64,000 nucleotides of DNA from Embleya sp042956465 (lineage in GTDB: Bacteria > Actinomycetota > Actinomycetes > Streptomycetales > Streptomycetaceae). Shown in pieces: positions 57,667-64,000 of this stretch. Each line of letters starts with the position of its first letter. Position 1 is the first letter of the stretch. Under the pieces are notes generated by a model. That model was not told the DNA's origin and did no database searches. It was given only the letters and a program-made list of their open reading frames with translations. Where the stretch lies: contig NZ_JBIBGL010000001.1 in assembly GCF_042956465.1 (NCBI RefSeq), positions 186,001-250,000 of the forward strand, read 5' to 3'. Both the position numbers and the translations under genes were made by a program.

Positions 57667-59637
57667 TTGCGGGTTCGTCTGAGAAAGCGAATTCTGCCCG
57701 TCTTTCTTGCCGTCGGCATCGCCGCGACGGTCGGGGTGGCGGTGGGCCGGCAGGACGACGGCCCATCCGCGACGATCCGAATGGAGGACAGCTACGTCAG
57801 TCAGGCCGGACCGGCCAAACCGCACGCCGACGTCACGTGGTTGTCGGTGTGCACGGCCACCTGTGACGGCCAAGTCAACGCCGAGAAGCGCGCGTTCGTC
57901 CGCGTCGACGTGTCGGGTGTGCCGGCGGGCGCACGTGATGTGAAGCTCGCCCTGGAGTTCACCCCGGCCCGCACGGTGGACACGACCGTACGGGTGCACA
58001 AGGTCACCGCACCCTGGCAGGCCGACAAGCTCACCTGGAACAACCAACCGGCGCTCGGCGCACAGGTCGGGACGCGACAGGGCTTCACCGCCTGGCAGCG
58101 CGCACCGATCGACGTCTCCGGAGCGTTCACCGGCAACGGCAGCTACTCCTTCGCGGTGACCTCGGCCGGCGGTGCGCATGCCGTCTTCCAGTCGTCCCGC
58201 GGCAAACCCGAGGAAGCGCCCCGCGCGACCGTGACCTGGACCGAGGGATCCGACCCGGCGCCCGCCCCCTCCGCCGGGCCGCTTCCGTTCGCGATGCCGT
58301 CCACGGCGGCACTGCGCGCGAGCACCAAGAAGGTGTACGCGCACTACTTCACCCCCTATCCCGCCTCGTTCGAGAACGCACCGGCGGATCGGGACTACTA
58401 CGCCCGCAACTATCTCGACCCGAACGGAGAGAGCGGAAAGCACGCCGCCTACGGCGGACTCCTGCGCGACCGGCCCAAGCCGCGCGACGTGCGCACCGGC
58501 GACTGGGCGCTGCAGGACATGCAGCAGGAGGTGCGCGAGGCGACCGCAGCCGGCATCGACGGCTTCACGGTGGACGTGCTGTCCACCACGAGCGCGCACT
58601 GGACCCGGTTGAAGACGTTGATCAAGGCGGCGGAGACGGTCGATCCGGAGTTCGACATCGTGGTGATGCCGGACATGACCGCGCTCAAGGACATCACACC
58701 CGCCGCGCTGGCCGCGTCGATGAACGAATTGGCCGCGTCCAAGGTGGTACAGCGGTTGGCGGACGGGCGGGTCGTGGTGTCGCCGTTCAAGGCCGAGCAG
58801 GTTTCGCCCCAGTGGTGGGCGGACTTCAACGCGACCATGGCGAACACGTACAAGACCAAGGTCGCGCTCGTACCGGTGTTCCTCAACTTCGGTGCGAACG
58901 CCGACAAGTACGCGGCCGTCAGCTACGGCTTCTCCAACTGGGGCAACCGCAGCCCCGATCGGCAGGGCAACATCAAGCAGGACATCGCCAAGGCACACAG
59001 CCTCGGCAAGATCTGGATGCAGCCGGTGGCGGTCCAGGACGAGCGGCCCAACCAGGGCATCTACGACGAGGCGAACAACACCGAGAACCTGCGCACCACG
59101 TGGAGCAATGCGATCGACGGCGGTACGGACTGGGTGCAGTTGACCACCTGGAACGACTACTCGGAGGGCACCCAGTTCGCGCCGTCCGCCAACTCGGGGC
59201 ACACGTGGGTGGACATCTCGGCGTACTACCTGGCCCGGCTCAAGACCGGTGCCTGGCCGGTGATCACCCGGGACACGGTCTATCTGACCCATCGGGTGCA
59301 ATTCGCCGCGGCTCGGCCCACCTCGGGCGGGCAGACCAGGTTGATGAACCCCAGGAGCGGGACGAACAGCCCGCGCGACACGGTGGAGGTGCTCTCGTTC
59401 CTGACCGCGCCCGCGACGGTGAACGCGTCCATCGGCGGAAAGGCGCAGCCCTATCAGGCCACCGCCGGCCTCCAGGCGAAGCTGTTCCCGCTGGCCTACG
59501 GCGGCAACTCCGCCGCAGTGGTGCGAGCCGGCCGGACGACCGCGACGATCACGTCACCACACGCCGTGTTGAAGGACTTCGTCCGGCAGGACCTCGGCTA
59601 CCGAGGCTCGAGTAGCGGACGCGGCCCGACGGGCTGA
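57667..59637 (+). CDS. Secreted GH71 alpha-1,3-glucanase-like enzyme with CBM96-type domain
   Basis: A 656-residue exported enzyme. A signal peptide (LRKRILPVFLAVGIAATVGV) is followed by a DNRLRE/CBM96-type beta domain (about 35-195: ATIRMEDSYV, FTPARTVDTTVRVHKV, WNNQPAL). The catalytic domain (about 215-545) begins VYAHYFTPYPASFEN and has AAGIDGFTVDVLS, DIVVMPDM and the TWNDYSEGTQF motif of GH71. From the family, the enzyme cuts alpha-1,3-glucan of fungal cell walls or dental-type mutan. A beta-rich tail follows. The TTG at 57667 has GGAGG 6 bases upstream. It is probably single and ends at a perfect 19-bp hairpin. Confidence 0.88.
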   Translation: MRVRLRKRILPVFLAVGIAATVGVAVGRQDDGPSATIRMEDSYVSQAGPAKPHADVTWLSVCTATCDGQVNAEKRAFVRVDVSGVPAGARDVKLALEFTPARTVDTTVRVHKVTAPWQADKLTWNNQPALGAQVGTRQGFTAWQRAPIDVSGAFTGNGSYSFAVTSAGGAHAVFQSSRGKPEEAPRATVTWTEGSDPAPAPSAGPLPFAMPSTAALRASTKKVYAHYFTPYPASFENAPADRDYYARNYLDPNGESGKHAAYGGLLRDRPKPRDVRTGDWALQDMQQEVREATAAGIDGFTVDVLSTTSAHWTRLKTLIKAAETVDPEFDIVVMPDMTALKDITPAALAASMNELAASKVVQRLADGRVVVSPFKAEQVSPQWWADFNATMANTYKTKVALVPVFLNFGANADKYAAVSYGFSNWGNRSPDRQGNIKQDIAKAHSLGKIWMQPVAVQDERPNQGIYDEANNTENLRTTWSNAIDGGTDWVQLTTWNDYSEGTQFAPSANSGHTWVDISAYYLARLKTGAWPVITRDTVYLTHRVQFAAARPTSGGQTRLMNPRSGTNSPRDTVEVLSFLTAPATVNASIGGKAQPYQATAGLQAKLFPLAYGGNSAAVVRAGRTTATITSPHAVLKDFVRQDLGYRGSSSGRGPTG

Positions 59638-59672
59638 CCCGGCACCCGGAGCCGATCCGGCCCGACCGCCGA

Positions 59673-59714
59673 CCGAGTGCGGGGCGGAACACCCTTGTTC
59701 CGCCCCGCACTCGG
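59673..59714. terminator. Strong bidirectional hairpin between GH71 and GGDEF-EAL genes
   Basis: Perfect 19-bp arms (59673-59691 and 59696-59714; CCGAGTGCGGGGCGGAACA on the left) with a 4-base loop, between convergent genes. Confidence 0.88.
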
Positions 59715-59787
59715 CGGCCGTCGGGTCGTCGGCGCTCGCGCGAATGGCACCCGGGCCGGGGTGCCGCCGGAAGGACACCCGTCGTGG

Positions 59788-61896
59788 TCAGCCGACGTCC
59801 GCTCGGCGGTGGTGGTGGAGTTCCATCGGGGCCGCGGGGGTTGCGTGGGCGCCTGCGCCGTGGCGGAGGAGCCAGGCGGTGGCCTCGTCGCTCGGGAGCG
59901 CCTTGGACATCAACCAGCCCTGGGCCGCGTCGCAGCCCAGTTCGCGCAGCCGCTGGTAGGTGGCCTCGTCCTCGACGCCCTCGGCGACCACGCGCAGGCC
60001 CAGCGAGTGGGCCAGTTGCACGATCGAGCAGACGATCGCGGCGTCCTCCTCGTTCATGGTCAGGCGGGCCACGAACGAGCGGTCGATCTTGATCTCGCTC
60101 ACCGGGATGTGCCGCAGGTGCACGAGCGAGGAGTAGCCGGTACCGAAGTCGTCCAGGGACAGCCGCACACCCAACCGACGCAGTGCGTCCAGCGATTCGG
60201 CGGCCCGCTGTGGTTCCTCCAGCAGCACCCGCTCGGTGATCTCCAGTTGCAACGCGCCCGCCGCCACGTTGTGTTCGCGCAGCCCCGCAGCCACCGAGTC
60301 GGCGAACGAGGGCACATGGATGTCGCGTGCGGAGATGTTCACCGCGACCGGGACGTCGATGCCCTCCGCGTGCCAGCGGGCCACCTGGTCCAGCGCGACG
60401 TCCACCACGTAGCGGGTGAGTCGGGGCATCAGCCCGGTCTGTTCGGCCAAGAGGACGAACTCCTCGGGCGAGACCTGGCCCCGGGTCGGATGCCGCCAGC
60501 GCACCAGTGCCTCGCAGCCGTCCACCCGGCCGTCCACGAGCCGAACCTTCGGCTGATAGTGCAGTTCGACCTCGTGGTTGTCCAACGCCCGGCGCAGATC
60601 GCCCAGCAGCAGCAGCTTGTCCCGGGTGTTCACGTCGCGCGAGTCGTCGTAGAGCTCCACGCCGCTGCGCGAGCGTTTGGCCAAGTACATGGCCACATCG
60701 GCGAATTGCAGGAGGCCCAGGACATCGCTCGCGTGGTCCGGGAAGATCGCCACGCCGACGCTGGCCTCCACGTCCAGGGTCAACTCGTCCAGGTCGAACG
60801 GCTCGCCGAGCCGGTCCACGATGCGATGCGCGAGGCCCAGGACCAGTTCCTGCGCGGTCTGTCGGTCCGAGCCCATGTCCAACCCCGGTAACAGCAGCGC
60901 GAATTCGTCGCCGCCGAGTCGGGCCACCGTGTCCCCCGGGCGGACCAGTGTCTCCAGTCGCGCGCCGACCTGCTGCAGCAGCCGATCGCCCGCGACGTGT
61001 CCGAGGGTGTCGTTGACCTCGTGGAAGCGGTGCAGGTCGAGCAGCAACAGCGCGACCCGACCGCCACGACCGCCGGCCCGACCCAGTGCCTCCTCGCCGC
61101 GCTCCAGCAACAACCGCCGGTTCGGCAGACCGGTGAGCGCGTCGTGCCGCGACTCCTGCTCGCGGTCGAAGCGAACCATCGTGCTGCGGTACAGGGTGTG
61201 CAGCGGGAGTACGAACAGCGGGAGCAGCCAAGGTTGTTCGGCGGCCACCACGGCGATCAGCGGGGACAGGCCGATCAGCGCGCCGTGCGAGACCAGCCGC
61301 GCCCGCACCTCGGCCCGCATCAGCGTGAACACACTCGTCCCGCGCCAACTCGCCCGCGCCAGCCACCCGGACGTCTGGGACACGGCCGCCATCGCGAGCC
61401 CGGCCAGCGCGACCACCGGGAAGTCCACCACGCGCAGCCCGCGGGCCTCGTCCGGGCCCGGCTCGATGTCGAACAACCCGAGCACCACGTCGGCGGCGAC
61501 GAAGGCGAGTACGTAGTGGCCCATCGTGTAGCCGATCCGCCACCACGAATCGCCTCTGAGCAGGCCGGACACCAGGACCGGGACGGTCTGCCACAGCGCG
61601 GCGACCTGCCATCCGTGCACGAGCAGCAGGCCGAACGTGATGGCGATCGACGGCATCGCGCCGGGGATGTACAACCCCCGGCGCGTGAGCGCCGTGTACA
61701 CGCCGTCGATCGACACCAGCGCGAGCATGATCCACACGCCGGGGGTCAGCGGGACCGGACAACGACCGTCGGCCACGGCGATCGCCGGTGGCACGACGAG
61801 CGCGAAAACGCCGGCCAGCGCCACTATCCCGGTGTGGATGAAGAACGCGCGTGGTCGCGCCAGTCGCGACAGGTCCGTCCTGCCGATCCGACCCAT
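59788..61896 (-). CDS. Membrane GGDEF-EAL cyclic-di-GMP enzyme
   Basis: A 702-residue protein. Seven to eight membrane helices fill about 18-245. The GGDEF domain (about 255-420) has DALTGLPNRRLLLER and an intact ARLGGDEFALLLPG. The EAL domain (about 440-690) has CEALVRWRHPTRG, VAVNISARD, LEITERVLLEE, LDDFGTGYSSL, EIKIDRSFV, VAEGVEDEA and AAQGW, so the metal and catalytic residues of an active phosphodiesterase are all present. It could make and break cyclic di-GMP, a regulator of actinobacterial development. The ATG at 61896 was chosen as the last start before the first helix. Beside ligA, as I recall for the S. coelicolor homologue. Confidence 0.93.
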   Translation of the reverse strand: MGRIGRTDLSRLARPRAFFIHTGIVALAGVFALVVPPAIAVADGRCPVPLTPGVWIMLALVSIDGVYTALTRRGLYIPGAMPSIAITFGLLLVHGWQVAALWQTVPVLVSGLLRGDSWWRIGYTMGHYVLAFVAADVVLGLFDIEPGPDEARGLRVVDFPVVALAGLAMAAVSQTSGWLARASWRGTSVFTLMRAEVRARLVSHGALIGLSPLIAVVAAEQPWLLPLFVLPLHTLYRSTMVRFDREQESRHDALTGLPNRRLLLERGEEALGRAGGRGGRVALLLLDLHRFHEVNDTLGHVAGDRLLQQVGARLETLVRPGDTVARLGGDEFALLLPGLDMGSDRQTAQELVLGLAHRIVDRLGEPFDLDELTLDVEASVGVAIFPDHASDVLGLLQFADVAMYLAKRSRSGVELYDDSRDVNTRDKLLLLGDLRRALDNHEVELHYQPKVRLVDGRVDGCEALVRWRHPTRGQVSPEEFVLLAEQTGLMPRLTRYVVDVALDQVARWHAEGIDVPVAVNISARDIHVPSFADSVAAGLREHNVAAGALQLEITERVLLEEPQRAAESLDALRRLGVRLSLDDFGTGYSSLVHLRHIPVSEIKIDRSFVARLTMNEEDAAIVCSIVQLAHSLGLRVVAEGVEDEATYQRLRELGCDAAQGWLMSKALPSDEATAWLLRHGAGAHATPAAPMELHHHRRADVG

Positions 61897-62027
61897 GCGC
61901 CTGCTCCCTGCGGCCTCGTCGGGCGGCATCCCGGGCGCCGGGACGGGTACGCCTGTGGGGCACCGAGCCGCCGGGTGGGCAGGCTCCCGCCCAGGGTAGG
62001 TCGTTCCGGCGGTGCGAGGGAGCGCTT

Positions 62028-64000
62028 TCAGCCGGCGCGCTCGGCCACCCACGCGCGGGCCGCCTCGGGCCCCTCGTCCAGGAGTACGGCGAAGCCCTCG
62101 TCGTCGAGGATCGGCAGGCCCAGTTGCACGGCCTTGTCGTATTTGGAGCCGGGATTGTCGCCCACGACCACGAAGTCGGTCTTCTTCGAGACCGAACCCG
62201 TCACCTTGGCGCCGCGCTGTTCCAGGGCCTCCTTGGAACTGTCCCGGGTGTACCCGGTGAGAGTTCCGGTGACGACCGTCACGATTCCGTCGAGCGGGCC
62301 GGGCGGCTTCTCCTCGTCGGCGCCCTCCTCGGCGAGCCGCACGCCGGCCGCGCGCCACTTCTCGATGATCTCGCGGTGCCAGTCCTCGGCGAACCACTCG
62401 GTGACCGCCTTGGCGATGATCGGGCCGACGCCGTCGACCGCGGCGATCTCCTCCTCGGAGGCCGCGGCGAGCCGGTCGAGGTCGTGGAAGCCGCTCGTGA
62501 TGGCCCGGGCGGTGGTGTCGCTGACGTGCCGGATGGACAGCGCGGTCAAAATCCGCCACAGCGGCTGGGTCTTGGCCTTCTCCAGGCCCTCCAGCAGCGT
62601 GGCGACGGTCTGCTTGGCTTCACCCTTCTGGTTGGCGAAGAACGACACGACCTTCGGCTCGCCGGTCTTCTCGTCGATCTTGGGCATGCCGGTCCGTTGT
62701 TCGCGTACGACCACCTTGATCGGCAGCAACTGCTCCACCGTCAGCGAGAACAGGTCGCCTTCGTTGACCACGGGCGGTTCGGCCGGCTCCAACGGCTGGG
62801 TCAGCGCGGTCGCCGCGACGTAACCCATGCCGTCGATGTCGAGTGCCTTGCGGCCGGCGAGATAGAACAACCGCTCGCGCAGCTGCGCGGGGCACGACCG
62901 GGCGTTGGGGCAACGTACGTCGACGTCGCCCTCCTTCATCGCCCGCAACTCGGTGCCGCACTCCGGACACTCGGTCGGCATCACGAACTCGCGTGCGTCC
63001 GCGGGACGCAGGTCGGCGACCGGGCCGAGGATCTCCGGGATCACGTCACCGGCTTTGCGCAGCACCACGGTGTCGCCGATCCAGACACCCTTGGCCTTGA
63101 CCACGTTCTGGTTGTGCAGCGTCGCATAGGCCACCACCGACCCCGCCACCGTCACCGGCTCCATCACCGCATACGGCGTCACCCGACCCGTACGCCCGAC
63201 GCCCACCTCGATGTCGAGCAGCTTGGTGTTGACCTCCTGCGGCGGATACTTGAACGCGATCGCCCACCGAGGCGCCTTCGAGGTCGCGCCGAGCCGGCCC
63301 TGGATCGGGATCTCGTCGACCTTGATCACGATGCCGTCGATCTCGTGCTCGACGGAGTTGCGGTGCTCGCCGTAATAGCGGACGAACTCCTTCACCTCGT
63401 CGATCGTGTCGACCACCTTGTTGTGCTGCGCGGTCGGCAGCCCCCACGCGTGCAGGCGCTCGTACGCGTGCGACTGGCAGTCGATGTCGAAGCCCCGGCG
63501 AGCGCCGATGCCGTGCACGATCATGTGCAGCGGGCGGGACGCGGTCACCCGCGGATCCTTCTGCCGCAACGATCCGGCAGCGGCGTTGCGCGGGTTGGCG
63601 AACGGCTTCTCGCCGGCCTCGACCAGTCGCGCGTTCAGTTCGTCGAACTTCTCGATCGGGAAGAACACCTCGCCGCGGATCTCGACCAGCTCGGGTACGT
63701 CGTGCCCGCCGTCGTCGCGCAGCCGGGTCGGGATCTCGGCGATCGTGCGGATGTTCGGCGTGACGTCCTCGCCGGTCCGGCCGTCCCCGCGCGTCAACGC
63801 GCGCACCAGCCGGCCGTTCTCGTACAGCAGGTTGATCGCCAGTCCGTCGATCTTGAGCTCGCACAGATAGTGGAACGACCCCGTGCCCAGCTCGCGGGTG
63901 AGTCGGTCGTCCCACTCGTCGAGCTCGTCCTCGTTCATCGCGTTGTCGAGGCTGAGCAGGCGCTCCAGGTGGTCCACCGAGGCGAAGTCGGTCGAGTACG
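62028..64000 (-). CDS. ligA: NAD+-dependent DNA ligase (5' end outside window)
   Basis: At least 657 residues of LigA, lacking roughly the first 90. The adenylated lysine is in CELKIDGLAINLL (KxDG). Next are ELVEIRGEVFFP, the OB domain, the Cys4 zinc finger (ECGTELRAMKEG and CPNARSCPAQL), the helix-hairpin-helix domain and a C-terminal BRCT domain (GIVTVVTGTLTGYTRDSSKE). It joins Okazaki fragments and repairs nicks; essential. The stop lies 131 bases before the GGDEF-EAL gene's start on the same strand. Confidence 0.96.
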   Translation of the reverse strand, partial: YSTDFASVDHLERLLSLDNAMNEDELDEWDDRLTRELGTGSFHYLCELKIDGLAINLLYENGRLVRALTRGDGRTGEDVTPNIRTIAEIPTRLRDDGGHDVPELVEIRGEVFFPIEKFDELNARLVEAGEKPFANPRNAAAGSLRQKDPRVTASRPLHMIVHGIGARRGFDIDCQSHAYERLHAWGLPTAQHNKVVDTIDEVKEFVRYYGEHRNSVEHEIDGIVIKVDEIPIQGRLGATSKAPRWAIAFKYPPQEVNTKLLDIEVGVGRTGRVTPYAVMEPVTVAGSVVAYATLHNQNVVKAKGVWIGDTVVLRKAGDVIPEILGPVADLRPADAREFVMPTECPECGTELRAMKEGDVDVRCPNARSCPAQLRERLFYLAGRKALDIDGMGYVAATALTQPLEPAEPPVVNEGDLFSLTVEQLLPIKVVVREQRTGMPKIDEKTGEPKVVSFFANQKGEAKQTVATLLEGLEKAKTQPLWRILTALSIRHVSDTTARAITSGFHDLDRLAAASEEEIAAVDGVGPIIAKAVTEWFAEDWHREIIEKWRAAGVRLAEEGADEEKPPGPLDGIVTVVTGTLTGYTRDSSKEALEQRGAKVTGSVSKKTDFVVVGDNPGSKYDKAVQLGLPILDDEGFAVLLDEGPEAARAWVAERAG

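Overview
The window is very GC-rich, dense actinobacterial DNA. It has strong third-position GC bias, many GTG and TTG starts, GTGA/TGATG start-stop overlaps and mostly TGA stops. The gene content and order look like a Streptomyces-type chromosome core (Streptomycetaceae or a close relative such as Embleya or Kitasatospora; the genus is inferred). The run glgB-mak-treS-glgE / glgP ... glyA-gcvH-gcvT ... oligopeptide ABC operon ... cysteine desulfurase-mnmA ... ligA with a GGDEF-EAL gene beside it matches, from memory, the order of the corresponding S. coelicolor core region. No rRNA, tRNA, insertion sequence or CRISPR array was seen.

Layout. 1-6.2 kb: a minus-strand type VII-secretion (T7SS) toxin operon, made of a small WXG100-like protein and a giant protein (at least 1,943 residues, cut by the window edge). 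The giant protein has an N-terminal WXG100-like region, about 650 residues of low-complexity linker and two tandem papain-fold deamidase-type domains. 6.3-17.1 kb: the complete GlgE alpha-glucan pathway, with glgE-treS-mak-glgB as an overlapping operon divergent from the glucan phosphorylase gene glgP. The promoter region between them carries GCAAG/CTTGC palindromes that resemble a maltose-regulator operator. 17.3-28.4 kb: two L,D-transpeptidase lipoproteins, an MMPL transporter divergent from a two-component system, a Fic enzyme whose start lies inside a 35-bp inverted repeat, enoyl-CoA hydratase, a short Rossmann-fold protein and a small secreted Asn/Gln-rich protein. 28.5-35.4 kb: glycogen debranching enzyme glgX, a tyrosine phosphatase, a membrane protein, a Doc toxin with a 40-residue antitoxin, an N-terminally short Uma2 nuclease and hypotheticals. 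35.4-35.9 kb: a damaged stretch with 10 Ns and long G/C homopolymers, which is an assembly gap.

35.9-39.3 kb: the glycine cleavage genes gcvT-gcvH and glyA, preceded by a tandem glycine riboswitch. 39.5-41.9 kb: a P-loop kinase-like protein and two SseB-family proteins. 42.2-48.7 kb: a five-gene oligopeptide/dipeptide ABC importer operon with a 14-bp hairpin between the binding-protein and permease genes. 48.7-52.3 kb: a TRIC-family channel, a small basic protein, cysteine desulfurase and mnmA (tRNA 2-thiouridylation; the desulfurase is the likely sulfur donor). 52.5-54.6 kb: a second, compact T7SS cassette (EspC-like protein, WXG/DUF6973 effector, membrane protein as candidate immunity) lying between housekeeping genes mnmA and ligA. 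55-64 kb: a DUF2330 protein, an amidohydrolase, a secreted GH71 alpha-1,3-glucanase-like enzyme, a membrane GGDEF-EAL protein and the 3' part of ligA.

The most interesting parts are the two T7SS toxin loci, the control region of the alpha-glucan genes, the Fic inverted repeat and the minimal Doc module. All functional calls come from reading motifs by eye; no database search was run.
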